A stretch of 64,000 nucleotides of DNA from assembly GCA_000499405.2 (NCBI GenBank), contig HG738137.1, positions 14,129,661 through 14,193,660 of the forward strand, given 5' to 3'. The position numbers and the translations under genes were made by a program. The notes beneath the pieces were generated by a model. The model was not told the DNA's origin. It saw nothing but the letters and a program-made list of their open reading frames with translations, and did not search any database. This DNA comes from Onchocerca volvulus. Taxonomy: Eukaryota > Nematoda > Chromadorea > Rhabditida > Onchocercidae. How positions within the stretch are numbered: the stretch's first letter is position 1; the number at the start of each line of letters is the position of its first letter. Below are positions 1 through 14,104 of this stretch, piece by piece.

Positions 1-307
1 TTAATTATTGATATATTGATTTTTATTATATTGATTAAAAATCTATGTTTTTTTTTTTTTTTTTTTTTGAGAGATCTAAAATTCAATCTTTCTACTTCAA
101 AAATTTGCTAAATTCCAAGTAGCTATTCTAATATTACAAAATAAAGACAAATTTTCTCTACAATATTTGGTAATATTGTACATGTGTTATCTGTTCAAAT
201 TTCTTATTTGGGATTCTGATTTTAATTTTGGATTTTTTTTTCGGGGATTTAAAATCAATTATTAATGCTTAATTAATTTTTTCAGTCTAATGTCTTTTTT
301 TTTTCAG

Positions 308-1360
308 CGATATGAAAGAGCGGCCAAGAAAAGAATTGCATACACTTAGCCAACAGGTAGAACTTTTGACTTATTTTGCTAATCTTACCGTATTTATCTA
401 ATTAATTAATGGATTAAACAAAATATATCCCAAAAATTATTGTATTTTTTGGATTAATTCCTAAAGGTAATTATATCTTCTGAACAGATCAGAATACAAT
501 GTTTGCTGATATGATAACTTCTCAGATATCACTCCCCAACATTCCAACAATTCCCAACAAAAGATAAAGAATCATACTAAAATTGATTCTGAATCTATGA
601 ATGGAATGCATTCCATGAAATCGTGAATATTTTTGCTTATTATTCAAACATTTTGAGAGACTAAAATTTGAAAAAAAGAAAAGGAAAATACTATCATATA
701 TTTTATTTAATTTCCAAAATTATCTATTCATTTTTAGGAAATAATTGAGCAACAAAAACGTGAAATTCGACGATTAATGAAGGAAAACGAAGAGCTGAAA
801 CGACGTGTTGCAGCACAGAATCAGAATCAAAATCAAACAGTCAATGATTCCAAGAATATTAATAATCCTCAAACGGTAAATAAATAAATAAATTTATATA
901 GAAATTTGTATAAAATTTTAACAAAAAAAAAAATTAAATCATTAAAATTGATAAAATTTTCGTATCAAAAATTATACATTTGAAAAAATGTTTTATACAA
1001 ATATGCATTTATTAATAGTATTTATATATAATTAGTATTAATAAATTGCAATTTAATTCTAATAATTATTTTCGATTCATAGGTTACATTTTTTTCTTTT
1101 TTTTGATTTGTAATAAAATCGTATTTACTAAGCCACAATCATAAATTTTTTATCGTAAAGTTTTTTTTCTTTGATTTTTATCATATCAATGTGATAAAAA
1201 AAAAGGAAAAATTATATTTTATTTTATTTTGCCATTTATTACTTGATTATTTTAGGTTGCACCTGATAGTTATGTATCGGAAGAAAGCTATGATTCGTTG
1301 GGATCATCCAATGATCTTCAAATATCATCGAAAAGTACTAAAGCAGTTACTCATTGTTAA
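308..1360 (+). CDS. C-terminal part of an unrecognised coiled-coil protein (5' end outside window)
   Basis: Three exons chain in phase: 308-356, 738-875 and 1256-1360, ending at TAA 1358-1360. Each intron has GT..AG ends (donors gtagaa and gtaaat; acceptors ttttcag, tttttag and attttag). The first base of 308 completes a codon from an exon left of the window or of this intron. The visible 96 residues start DMKERPRKELHTLSQQ. They run into a charged heptad-like helix (EIIEQQKREIRRLMKENEEL), then a Gln/Asn-rich linker (QNQNQNQ), a Ser/Asp/Glu-rich tail and the terminus KAVTHC. This reads as a coiled-coil oligomerisation end of a larger protein. I do not recognise the family and infer no function. 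It is the only convincing plus-strand gene and converges on the chromodomain gene. Confidence 0.6.
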
Positions 1361-3474
1361 AAAAAAAAAATCACACAATTTTTGATAATATTCGACTTTA
1401 TTTCGATAAGCCTCTTTTTTTATAAATTTCTTTTTTTTTTTAAATTTAATTTTTAATAATTCTTAATTTTCTTTTTCATGTTAATTCATTTTCTACATTA
1501 CTACATATAAGAGAATGATATAATCAATCATAAATAATCTTATTAAACTTATAATTGACTAATAAGTTTTTGTAATATGATTGATAATTCGGTTTGCACC
1601 AGTTAATATTGGATTTATAATCACATTTAAAACTTAGAAAAAAATGTTTACTGTATCTATCGGATGTTAATTGGAAAATATTCCACGATGATCCTAAATT
1701 ACGCATGGATATATATGTTTAATGCTTTTTTTAACAATTTTAATTACGAATAATTTCTTTTCTAATATCCAGTACCTTTTAAGTTTTTCTATTTCAAATA
1801 ATGTATATACAATTAATAACCTCTTTCTTTTATAATGATTGTTGAAATTATGATTTATTAATTAATGATTCTTTATGCCATTTAATAATTTTGATAATTC
1901 ATTTCAGTGTTTTTGCCTTTTTCTATTCTTTCATGTCAATCTTTCGTGTTTTTCATAATAGTGTAAAAAAGAGATAATGTATTAATGATCATTTTTGAAC
2001 TTCAAAATTAAAATTTAAAATTAAAAAAAAAATCCTTAAAATTTTATCAGTGCATATAATTTTCCTAGAAATTCTATGATATATTGAATATATATCAATG
2101 GAACAAAATTTTATGGACTTTTTCTTCAATCTCAAAAATTATTTGTTTCATTTTTTCGGATTAATTTAATATCATTATCACATGTTGAATAAATAATTTC
2201 CAGGAAAAAAAAAATTCAATTTTTTGTTCTTCCTGGAAAAAAAAAGAAAATGCAGTGTTTTGTTTTAATTTTTTTTTTTTGTTTTAATTACTGAGCTTCA
2301 TTTTATAGTGCATATATGTATACATATTCGCTGATTTTTTTGTCATTTCTATTATATTTTCGAATAAAAATGAATTCAATAATTGTAAAATATCCAATTG
2401 AACAACCTAGAAAGACGGATGTGAAATCATATTTCCAATAATATCAGATTCTCTGCAAGATAAAATATCAATCTTGATCATCGATTCAAAATTTTTTTCT
2501 GATTTTTATCGAATACCATCCATTTCATTGCAATTTCTGGATTATTATTATGATATGAATTGTGTACAACTCAGAATTCATTATATAATATCATTGCTCA
2601 CTCTTTTTGATATATATCGATTTATTTTAAAAATTTAGCGTAAGAACTTCGAGAAAATTCAATTTTAAATTTAAAAATTTTTTAAGAAGAGAAAAGTGCC
2701 ATAGTTATAAGAATTCCGTATGAATAATAAAATTTGAAAGTTTTCTCAAATTTTAATAAAAGTTAAATATAGATGAATGAATGAACAAAAAATTTTGCTT
2801 ATTTGCTATGTACATATCACAAAAAAAAAAAAAAAAGAGAAATGGAAAAACTGAAAAAATGAAAATCGTTCATTATGATTCTTCTATGGAATTAAATTTT
2901 TACAGATAAACATGAATAATGCTAACAGTGATACCCGAAATCAATGACAAATAAAAATTCAGATGATATATTACACATATTATAATTACTGAACATTCTT
3001 TTCAAACAATCAAAAAAGAAAGATAATAATTCCTGCTCAAATTTCCCTGAAATAATCATAATCACTAAATTTATGAATAGCTGCGAATTCTAATTCTGAA
3101 AATTATGATAATTAATTATCCATGAGAATAATAGTAGCCTGATACTGAAGAGAACAAAAAAAAAAAATAATAAAGATATAACAATAACTGTCACATTATC
3201 ATTTTGAAAAAGATATTTAAATACTGATATTACTACAACTGAATAATACTTTCATTAAATTGTTAATTACAATAAAAGAAATTTTCAAATAAATTTTTCC
3301 CATAATATTGTTCAAAAATGAAAAAAAAAAAATCGACTTAAAAAATTTTTTATATTTGAAATAAATATTCTAATAATTCAATAATAAATTAATAGATATT
3401 GAGATGGAAAAAAAAATAGTTAAGCATTGAATTTAGCATTTCTTATATTCATTTAATTCATTTCTTATATTCAT
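1361..3474. other. Intergenic region between convergent 3' ends
   Basis: About 2.1 kb of very A+T-rich sequence holding the 3' flanks of the plus-strand gene and of the minus-strand chromodomain gene. It has many A/T runs and AATAAA-like words on both strands, none of which can be singled out. I found no exon chain, tRNA or other RNA here. Confidence 0.5.
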
Positions 3475-3480
3475 TTAATT
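3437..3480. repeat. 22-bp tandem duplication over the stop codon of the chromodomain gene
   Basis: Two adjacent identical 22-base units occupy 3437-3458 and 3459-3480 (each starts catttcttatattcattt). The stop codon of the minus-strand gene (3475-3477) lies in the second unit, so the duplication lengthened the 3' flank without altering the protein. Confidence 0.85.
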
Positions 3481-5064
3481 TAACTTTTTATAATGACTGT
3501 CAAGAGTATTGCTAGAAAAATTTATATCCCAGAGTTGTAACATAACGAAATCATTCTTTTCACCGATATATTCTTTTGGCAAATACGATAGTTTCACGTA
3601 TACACGTGTACCTAAAATAGTACAGTTTGCGTAATTTACATATTTATATATTTGTATAAATTTCCATTTTTATAATTTTTAATTTTCAAGTTTTTTTCCT
3701 TTTTTTTTGTAATAATAATAATATTATTATCATATCAAGTTATGCTAAAGCAAAAAGTTATTATTAATTTATAATTTTAATTTTGCTTTTTTACAAATCA
3801 ATACTTTTATTCGAATATCTGTTTTTCATCTTTTATTTCTTCAATTTGTATTTTTATCAGAAATAAAGAAATTAAAATGATACAGGAATGTTTTCTAGCT
3901 CCAGATATTTTTCCTAAAATGAGAAATATTCAGTTTAATATATGAATGAATAATCAATCATTTATACTATTTTGAACATTTTTACAAGGTAAATCAGAAT
4001 TAATTTCTAATTAGAATTGATTAATATAAATATTACTCAAATTTCTTTACCTATTCTGCTGTTGTATCCATGTGGAAACCAATAAATACAACTATTGGTA
4101 TTATGAAGTACACAGATCAAATTCATTTCATCATTCTGATCACCAAACTGGAATCTTAAAAAAAAAAAAAAAAAAAAAGATAATTATTTTTAATAGTTAT
4201 TCTTTTATTTACCTTTTTATTTTAATAGTTATTCTTTTATTTACCTTTTATTTTTAGAAAATGTTTAAAATGCCATAAACTTTCTTCTAAAAAAAATGAA
4301 TTGATTAAATCTAACATTTTAATTTAAAGTTCTGACTTAAAAAATTTTTTAATATTAACATATTTATCGGAATATTCAATTAAAAAAAAAAAAGAGTAAA
4401 CAATTCCATATTTCATTTGATTCATCAAGTTGTATAAATAAAAGTATTTAGAAAACAATTCAAAGATTTAAAAAAATAAATAAATAAATTATTTATTTAT
4501 TTAGTAACAAATAAATCAAAACATACTGCAAATGTTTATGAAATTGAACAGGTAGATGATGCTTATGAATACCAATATCCATGATATTTTTAGCTGATGA
4601 GAAATTAAATGAATGCATAACCAACACCTAAAATATCATTTGATAAGTTAACTATCAAAATTATTTGCTAAAATAATTGATAAAAATGTATTTCTACTGA
4701 TAATCAATGTTATCGATATTCTTTGCAATAGTAATAGATTTTTAATTCTGCAAAATAAATTACTAAATCTTCTACTTTTTTTGATGTGTTTTTAATTTTA
4801 TTTTATTATCATAATATTAAAATATGGAATAATCTATCTCTAACCACCATAATTTCTTTCATGATCATTTTGATTCAAAAAATAAATGAAACTGTAAACT
4901 AAATTTTTTTGATTATTAAATAATTAAATGCATATTAAAATTTATTCACATGGGATTTTTTTGATGAAAACGTCGTTGTTGACAATGATTTATTTGATGA
5001 AACAATAAGGCATATCTAAAATTTCTCATATTATCTGCATTCTCAAAAAAAAAAAAAAAAAAAC

Positions 5065-5103
<39 letters not shown>

Positions 5104-8100
5104 GATCCGAAAGTTTGTTGCAATTAGCAATTCATGGATAAAATCAAATTTCGCTATTTTAAGCAAATCAAAAACAGCATCAAATTCTGAATGAATATGC
5201 TAATTACACCTTGTGGATAAAAATATAAAACATTTATATTTTAATTAGCAAAATAAGCGAAATATTTAATAAAGGCTTCGAAAAATGAAAAAAAAAAGAT
5301 TGATAAAAATTTTGCAAAAATAAAACAATTAAATACGTTTCGATCAATTTCACCAATACGATGTAAACAAATATTTGATATCGGATAGGCATCAGTGCAA
5401 TATATACTATGCTCCTTTAATAATTCCATTGTCCAGCATTGAATTTTTAAATTTAAACGATCCAAATAAATATTTATAGAATCCATAATCTATAAAAAAT
5501 TATTTGTATAAACTAAAAAAAAAAAAAAAAAGGATGAATTGTCATTTTCATAAACAAATAATTTCGGTTCATTTAAAAAGATGACATTTAAAACTCAACA
5601 ATTACATGAGAAAAATCTTTACTATCCTAAATGAAGCAATCAAACTTTTAATATCTAAACACTGAAAAATTTAACTATAGAAAAACATAATGTGTTAACA
5701 TAAACACTGGAAGGATAGCTTTTTGACAAATTTAAAAATATCAATGGATAGGTTAAAAAAAATGACAGCATATAATCGATTTATTTGTTTTAAAAAAAAA
5801 AAAAAAAGTCATGTTTTCCGGAAGATTCAATGAATGTGATAATTTTGCATCTATTATGAAATTTCGAACGCTCAAAAAAAAAAAAAAAAAAATCATATAA
5901 CTTAAACCTTGCAAGTTTGCTCGTTTAAATTATTACTAGGTAATTCTTTGATACGTTTAACTTCAAAACCATTTAAAATCAAATGTAATGCCTGAAAATA
6001 TATAATCAAGTTATAATTACTGATATATATTTTTTTTCTATTAATTCGAGAAAATATTGTAAAATAGTTCGTTTTATTTTTCTTTTTTTTTTCAAAGAAA
6101 AAAAAAGATCCTAAGACTACTTTTATTTCAATAAAATTAATGGATCATTTCAATCAAATAATAGATCAATTCATAAAATACTGGATAAATTTAAAATAAT
6201 GGAACAACTGGTTGGCTTTAATAGATTTATAAATTAGCACTGTTTCAATTTCGTTTGAAACTTTCGAAGATATTTCAAATTATGCATGAACATCAAAAAA
6301 CAGTTAACAAACTAAACACCTCATTGAGGATTTATAAGTGTGTCAAATTACAGTGAATACTGTAAATTCAGTAGGATTTTTTGCAACATATACCGTACAC
6401 TTCCAAGTTGCATATAATACAGAATATGCACTGTCTGCATACTGTAATATGATATTTAGATTGGATTATAGCATAAACTGAAATATGATATTTCAGGTTG
6501 AACTTATTTTAAGACTAATATTTCAGCAAAAATAACTTACTGCCTCCTCATTCCCATTCAATACACATTGATGTATAGCATTGATTTTTGTGCAACTAAT
6601 GTTAATACCTTAAAAAATATCATTAAAAATACGTTCAGTTTAAATTTCATTGATAAAACAATCAATGAATTAAAATTTAAAAAAAAATTCATTTCAAAAA
6701 GCTGTTATTTATTCGTAAACAGATAAATTTAATTGCTGCTATTATTAAATAAGAATTTAATTTTAATAAATAAAATATGCTGAATGAATTCTATTTTATC
6801 CTAATTATTTTGAAGTTTTTACATACAGTTTATTTCTTAAATAAGCAAATGGGTGCATAATTTAAGAGATTTTTTATTTTTTTCCTTCCTTTCATCTACT
6901 TAAAAGTTCTTCTAGAAATATATCAAGTTTCTTGCATAGATTCAATTCTTCCATTCTTTTTTTAAATTATATAATCAAATAATATGTTTAAATTAGATTT
7001 AACGAAAAGCAAATATAAGTGTAAAATTAAAAACAAACAAAAATAATAGCAAAAAAAACAAAAAATACCATATTTAATTAGTATATCAAGAAGACAAAAT
7101 CCACCACTAATGCAAGCTATTCCTATGACAATATCCAAAAGTTGTTGCTTTGTTTCATGATTTAAACGTTCAAATAATTTAGCTCGATATTCTAATGAAA
7201 GGCATGATAATGAAATTTCGAAAATCCTGAAAGAAATAAAGGAAAGGAAAAGAAAAGAAGGTAAAATATGAGAAATTAATAATTTTTATATGCTAAATGA
7301 AAAGGAAATATTAATTAGAATATAATAATATAAATAATAATGATTTCTTACCGACATCTGTTATGTTTTGGTGCATAGCAATTATTGGATAATATTTGGA
7401 CATATTTAGAAATATTTTCATTAGATGTAAATAAACCCTAAAATACATTGAATTACATTAGAAATGTAATTTTTATCAATTATAATAGATTCATTTATTC
7501 ATGCTCATTAATCCAGATTATTGCTATTGAATAATTTCAGCTACTTTTTTTTTTCGTACAACTTTTCTTGATCTCAATTCCTTCCAATTAATTATGGCTT
7601 GTTAGATTTGCTTAAATTTCTTAGAATTAAAATACGTTTGTTTGCTCCTACTTTTTTAGATAATAAAAGTAATTTACATCATTTTAATAATCTGGAAGTA
7701 ATGTTGTCTATAAGAATAAAAAAGTGAATGTTTGTTTTTCATTTCCACACAGCCTTTCAAATTTTTCACTGATTGATTTGAAATTATGAAAAAACGATGC
7801 ATTTGAATAGACGTATGTTTTTTTTTTTTTTTTTTTCTAATAATAAAGCGCGTGCTTAAGAACTTTCGGAGATTTTAAATTTTGAACAAACAAACATTTA
7901 CATTTTTATTTATATAGATTAGCTGGACAAAAATTTATTTTAAATTGCAGTCTAGTATTTGTACTGATTTTTATTTTTTTATTTTTTTAAATCAAAATAT
8001 TCTTTTATTTTCGTCTTCTACTAAGAAACGATAGATTTTCATAAAGTTTTAAAATTTGCTCTTTCCTGAGATAAAGACAATAATTTACTTCAAAAGAAAA

Positions 8101-11100
8101 AAGAAAAGTGACGAGTAGCTCAAAGTTTATCACTTCCCTTTTTTTTATCATCTTGAAAATTTTTATAAATATAACTTACGAAAACAACTGCATGAAAATT
8201 ATCGGCAGTTGAAACACACCATTCCTTTATAATTTGTAATTGTTTTAGAAATTCAAACGCATTTTGTTCAATTAAACATTTACGCAATCGAAAATAATGT
8301 TTTTCAAAATCTTTACTCTGAAAAATATTTTTATTGAATTTTCTTCTAAATCATCGGAAAAAAAAAAAAGATATATTTCAAATCTTTTAGCACGATGATT
8401 TTTTAACATTTCATCAATATTTTTTCGATTATTTTATCTCTGAGAAACAGGGAGAGTTTGGATATCATTTTAAATATTGACAGCAGTTCTATTCATTGAA
8501 AATTTGACAATTTATATTCCACAAACTGTTAACTAAGATAGTTGAATTTTTTAAACAAAAGCTCAACTCATTTACTCATTATCAGTAATAAGTAAAATAT
8601 TCATTGCATTCTAATCTCGATTAATAGAAAACTACATGGAATTCATTATTTTAATAACGTTTTTCCAGTTATTAAATTATGCCATTTCAAGATAGTGAAT
8701 CTGAAATAATATTTCATGTTCTAAAATTTATCACTTCTTATTTATTTTCAATAACTGATAGATATTATCACTGAATTTATACACAACTAACAATAAAATA
8801 ACAAACCTCTCTAATAATTTTAAAAAGAATATAATCTAATTCACATGCTTTTGCTTTTCGTATTTGTCGCAAAGGTGAACGAAGATTATAATTGCGAATT
8901 TTCCTGAAAACAAATAGTACGTTTCCGGAAAATAAAATAATTCATAAAGAAAACATCAGAATAATTCATACAATTGTTATTGTTTGTTTGCTTCTTGATA
9001 ATGTTGGAAATTATTTAATAAAGCTATATTTTGAATAAGATAAGAATATCTTATTGTGAAAGAAAATTTAAAAAAAAAAAAAAAGAAAAAAAGAGATGAT
9101 AGTACCTACAATCATATACTTGATACGTTTGAACAAAGTTTTGAATAATTCACTAAAGCTTCAACACTCAAATATGATAAAATATTCTCTTTCAGCTTGT
9201 TGGAAGGAAAATAAAATTTAACAAAAAAAAAAAAAAAAAAAGGAAAAAAAATAGGAAATAACTATTTTTATATGTTTATATAAGATAATGATATATCTGA
9301 AGAATAATAATACAATAATTTTTACATCCAGAACATACGAAGAATACAGCCTTCTTCTAGTTTTTTTGCTACAAAAACTAATTCAGATCGTGCTACAGCA
9401 GCGGATACTTTGGTTCGTTTCAAAAAGTTTTGATCATCGCGAAATTCTTCATCATCAATCACATCATATAATTGCTGCTTCTGTAAAATGAAGTGCTTTT
9501 TGCAAATCTTTTCGAAAAAAAAAATCATTTTTTAAACATTTTACTTAATTTAGTTGCTTTTCATACTGAAATAAAAAATTCGATCTTTTTTTTTTCAGTA
9601 TGGTTAAAAAAATTGTTGTAGCTTAGAAGATGAAATAAATTTATGATTTAAATCAATCTATTCAACAACATACAACTTTATGAATAACAATTTTTCATCC
9701 TTCCTTACAATGCTATGTCCAAAAATAAAACTAAAAAATTAAAAAATAATAATAAAATTACTCGTAAAATTTTATCAATAATTGGTGAAACAGATCGGGT
9801 ACGTTTAGTAGTAGCAGTAAATCCATCTGTTGTTACTTCGATATACTTTCTCATCGATTTCCGAGGTATATCACTGTTGTCTTTTTTTGGTTCCTAAAAT
9901 TTTTATGAAAATTATTTCTTCTCTAAAAGTAATAATAATCCTATTCAATAAATTTGGAAAATGCCAGTTTTTTTTTTCTTTTATTATAAAGTTCAGAATA
10001 TATAATTCTTTCCAAAATGGAACTCATCACCTATGCTAATATTCTGTCTAATTTTTAATAGAATAAAATATTTGCGGTTCAAGCTAAGTGTAAATTGGAA
10101 AAAAAAATTTCGAGAACGTTTCCTATTTATTTAATTTCGTGAAATCGAATTGAGAAGCTCTTCCGTAAAGTTATCTGATCTATTCAACCCGTAATTATTA
10201 TATCAATATAAACCTAAATATATTTTCTTTTTCTTTTTTTTGAGATTAAATTAAACTGATATTTTGAAATACAAGTAAATATATTGATAAATATGATTTC
10301 AATTCCAACACACCATTGATTTCACGTTAGAATCAGTTATTTTTATTGAATGTTATCAATTCAAATATAAGATTTTGGGAATTTCCTTCGCATAAGTAAA
10401 TGATATTATTAGATCAATCCATTTTTTTTTTCCTTAACCACTATTTTTTTTTTTTTTCTATTCCTGCTCTCTTTGATATTATCAGTTGAAATACTTAATT
10501 TTAAAGCAAAAAAAGATATCATTTTTTTTTCCATTTTAATAACTTGATATGCAAGATACATCATGCTTTCTTTCGAAAATGAACAATTTCTGACAGGCAA
10601 ACTTTTTTTCTAAAAAATAAACTTGGAATTACTCTAATGAGTAATTAGAGTAATTTTAAGTTTATTTTCCAATAGGATTAATTCCTCCATATCTTTCTAC
10701 CAATAGGATTAATTAATTTCTTAATTACTGTTTTATGGAAACATTAATATATGCATATAGAATATATTTGCAAATGGATCGAAAGCTTTTTCTGGAAACA
10801 TTTGGTCATATTCAGTTCTAATTATGATATTATCAGAAAAAAAAAAAAAAAAAACCAAAAAAACTTGAAAATATTTTCTCCTCTTTTTTTTTCGACATTT
10901 GAGCTTATACTTCGAAATCAAAATAAAAATACTGAAATCTTTCTATCTGCTCATAAACTACTGCACATGCATCCCATTATTGAAAAATGATGAACGAAAA
11001 GAGAAATAAGAATAATTAAAGAATTACTTTTTTGGATCGAAATCTCTTTTTAGAATTTATTCTTCGAGAAGGCATCACTTCATCATCGTCATAATGTTGA

Positions 11101-13371
11101 TATTTTCGTTTATTTCCGTTTGAATTTATTATTTTATCATTTTCCTAAAAATAATTCCAAACAGATCGATGTTGAGGAAAGAAAATAAAATGTTGCTATG
11201 AAAAATGTGATATATGAAATCTTCATCAAAACGATTAATTGAAAAAAATCAAAATGATTAATCAAAACTAATCAAAAAAATATTCACGAAGATTGGGTTG
11301 AATTAAATGTAATTTGATCTGAAAAGGAGCGATAATGAAGAAAGAGAAAAAAAAAAAGCATTTAAAAAGCTATCGTTAACTGTCTCCAATTATTTTATAA
11401 TTCTTAGTGCCAAATTTTAAAAAAAAAAAATTATATGCGAAATTATTTTTTTAGTTTTCCTATTCTTTTTTTTTTATTTAAGTAATTTAAAATTTTAACA
11501 GTTCCAGAAAACCACAAAAAAAGCTAAATATTAAATAAAATTAATGAAGAAATCAGTAGTAAAGGAAGTGAAAAAAGAAAATTTTAGAATTAATTTCATA
11601 TCGGCTTATCTTTCGTTTATTTTTTTCCTAAGATAGGATAGAAATAGAAAAAATATTTGAAATAAGACAGAATACAAATGCAGGTATAAAATAACCTGAA
11701 AATTATTCCGGGGGAAAAAAAAAAAGGACTGAAATACTAATGTATACGTACCTCTTCGCTTTCTGAATTAATCAAAATTTTAAATTTTTTTTTCGGATGC
11801 TTTTCATCATCAGTCTCAGAATCATTTCCTTCTTCTGTTTCCTTCCTTCTTTCATCATTTTCTATGCTTTCTGTTTCACTGCTATCATTGCTAGATGCTG
11901 AATTGGAAGAAAAAATAAATAATTAAAATAAATAAAAATAAAAAGGATAAGGGAAAAAAAACTGCTCGATATTCTATAATTTCATTCATCAAATAAAATT
12001 CAAGGAAAAAAATAGCATTGCTTTTTTCGAATTATTCTTTTAATCATTATGAGCCTAACAGTTCCTTTTTACTTTTATAAAATTTTACAAAATTTCAATG
12101 AATTACAATATATTTCTTTTTATTATTTATCTTTTTATTTGATGGATGAAAGAGAAAAAAACATTTCGTATAAATTTATCTGGAATTTTTTCTCATCCAA
12201 GTCATTTCTTATTTTTGGTAAGCTTAAATTAATAAGATTTTACAGCTATTCATATATTTTGCAATTTATTTCATATTTGATTGTACTGAGTGAAGAAATC
12301 TATCAAGATATTACTACGATAAAATAGAGTAACTTTTGCAGATATGTCGATATATGGTAAGAAGCAATCTTGTAACTTATTCTAAGAAAAGGACTGAAAT
12401 TAGGAGAACATTAAAATATGGCAAATTAATATACGGTTTCAATTAAAAAACTCAAATTAAATGATTAAATGATAATAATTTCAGATTTGTTTCAACATTA
12501 TAAAAATTAGTACTCTTTGTACTTATTGTTGATTTAAAATTGACTTTAAATTCAATAAAAGATTTGAAAATTTTGACTAACAATGGCTCAAAATTGACAA
12601 AAATTGAGATTAAATATGATAAAATTATGAAGGATTTTAAATGTTGCTCTTATTTTCCGACAAATTTCTTTTCGTTCCAATTTATACATGCATCCATTTA
12701 AAACTTACGAATTAAATGAGCGAAATTATGCTTCCATGCATATACTTTGAAGACATCAAGATGCTGAATGGATTCTAATGGTTCCCAAGTATCTTGACCC
12801 GGAAAACCCTTCCAGCAAACCTGAAAATGCATTAATATTCATTCATTATCAATTAACATATTCAACATTTTACAATATATCTTCACAAGAATTTCTATCT
12901 TTACGAATATACAAAACCAGACATCTGAATTAGAAAAACTGGAGAAAAAAAGGAAATGATAAAATAATAAAATAACGAATAAAATCATACACGAAAAAAT
13001 GGGGTATCATAAGAAACTTTTCGTTGATCTATCCACTTTTTACGTCTTAATTCGCCATAACTGAAATTCACTGTAATAATGAAATATAGGAATACTTATT
13101 TCCTCAATAATTAATAAATTAATTGTAATTTTCCGAAAAATCGACAATGTTTTCATTAATTCCAGAATATCTAAAAATCATCAATGATAAAAAATAGCGG
13201 AAATTTTAATCGCTAAATAATAACACAAATCATTTACCATTTATGATTAATAATCTCTTCAACAATATATACTCCACTCGGAAGAGTTAATTCATCATCC
13301 GATGAACTTGTTTTTGACATTTCTGTCTCCATATTATCCGTTTCATCATCCGACGAATCAAAAAATTTCAT
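3475..13371 (-). CDS. Chromodomain and ankyrin-type protein, M-phase phosphoprotein 8-like layout
   Basis: Nineteen phase-consistent exons give 695 residues: 13371-13238, 13060-12991, 12820-12709, 11897-11752, 11144-11028, 9893-9762, 9480-9326, 8903-8807, 8317-8180, 7437-7352, 7226-7069, 6608-6541, 5991-5908, 5489-5337, 5015-4950, 4627-4527, 4154-4051, 3913-3884, 3611-3475. Residues about 33-105 form a chromodomain (GVYIVEEI ... FRVCWKGFPGQDTWEPLES) with the aromatic methyl-lysine cage kept as Tyr35, Trp71 and Phe74. The loop between the first strands is longer than in HP1. Acidic, Ser-rich and basic stretches follow (about 107-240). Residues about 430-485 resemble ankyrin repeats (LLDILIKYGINISCTKINAI, HQCVLNGNEEALHLILNGF). 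I do not recognise the last 150 residues. A chromodomain followed by ankyrin repeats is the layout of animal MPP8, which reads H3K9 methylation in the HUSH silencing complex. Orthology is inference. The exon at 5015-4950 is the least certain. Confidence 0.75.
4187..4250. repeat. 32-bp tandem duplication in an intron
   Basis: Two near-identical 32-base units containing taatagttattcttttattt start at about 4187 and 4219. They lie in the intron between the exons 4627-4527 and 4154-4051 of the chromodomain gene. Confidence 0.75.
5065..5101. repeat. (ATA)n microsatellite
   Basis: About twelve uninterrupted ATA/AAT units follow a long A run, in an intron of the chromodomain gene. Confidence 0.9.
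7725..7930. mobile_element. Inverted pair of Helitron-associated terminal fragments
   Basis: Bases 7725-7820, read on the minus strand, match the module at 58330-58432: first acatacgcctattcaaatgc-like sequence, then aatcaatcggtgaagaattt-like sequence, then tgtgtggaaat. Bases about 7850-7930, read on the plus strand, match the end of the copy at 16065-16205 (aactttcggagatt, then a ttgaacaaa-like stretch). The two pieces face away from each other around a T run. They sit in an intron of the chromodomain gene and are probably relics of non-autonomous elements. Confidence 0.6.
10618..10664. repeat. Near-perfect 21-bp inverted repeat (hairpin)
   Basis: The arms 10618-10638 and 10644-10664 are complementary at 19 of 21 positions around a 5-base loop (gagta). 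It is intronic in the chromodomain gene. Just downstream, ccaataggattaatt occurs twice (around 10670 and 10700). It could be a small inverted-repeat element or an RNA hairpin; nothing further shows function. Confidence 0.7.
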
Positions 13372-14104
13372 TATGACGATAAACTTCTTCCATCATATAG
13401 CATCTATTATAAACAGATTTTTAATCGAAAATTTCGAAAATTTCTCGATTCACAACGTTTAACGAAATACTTTTGAATGTAAGGAAGAAAGTGAAATCAT
13501 CAAGAGAAGAAAAAAAGCATATTAGTTAACAAAAAAGCTCACATTTACGATTGTATATTTGAGAAATAATTAAAATTTTTTGCAAAACTTTCTATCAAAC
13601 ATTTAAAGAAAAATTAGACCATGTTTTGTAAATATTCTATTCACAAATTAACTAACATTATTGTATATGTATTCTTTGAATTGAAAATAATTTCAATTTC
13701 ATGTTTAAAACAGTAAAAATTTTCGCAGTCAAGATAATGAAGGAAGTTAGATAATAACATCATTAATTATCTTATTTTATTAACTATTCTAGCATACATA
13801 AGTTCATTACTTGATTAATCATTTCCACTTTTCTTAATCACTAGCCTTTTTTTCCTTCATTTTCAAGGCACTGAAATGTTGCTAAGCGAACAAATCAAAT
13901 AAATATCCATCAGTAGGTAACAGATTAGATTAAATCTATCAGAAATCATAACTTATTACTATTCAATGCTGTTCATGCAAAATTTTTTTCTTTTATCGCA
14001 ATCCTTGCCACTCACTTTGTTTTTGATTATTGTAGTTCTTTTCATCATATATCCATTTTGCACTCTTAATTCTATTAATGCATTAACATATTATGATATT
14101 TAGC
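13372..14104. other. Upstream region of the chromodomain gene
   Basis: About 0.7 kb between the start codon of the chromodomain gene and the Helitron remnant. It should hold the minus-strand promoter and leader. I see no exon, TATA-like box or other discrete element that I can support. Confidence 0.4.

Noticed and set aside
1191..1385. 64-codon plus-strand open frame at 1191-1385
   Set aside because: It is an off-frame shadow of the terminal exon 1256-1360, which reads in phase with the upstream exons.
5016..5046. Alternative longer exon reading NADNMRNFRYALLFHQ upstream of 4950
   Set aside because: It is a plausible peptide, but its phase does not connect to the well-supported next exon at 4627, whereas the frame starting at 5015 does.
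12049..12327. 92-codon plus-strand open frame in an intron
   Set aside because: It is composed mainly of Phe, Tyr, Ile, Ser and Lys as expected from A+T-rich chance sequence, lacks splice context and lies antisense within a well-supported gene.
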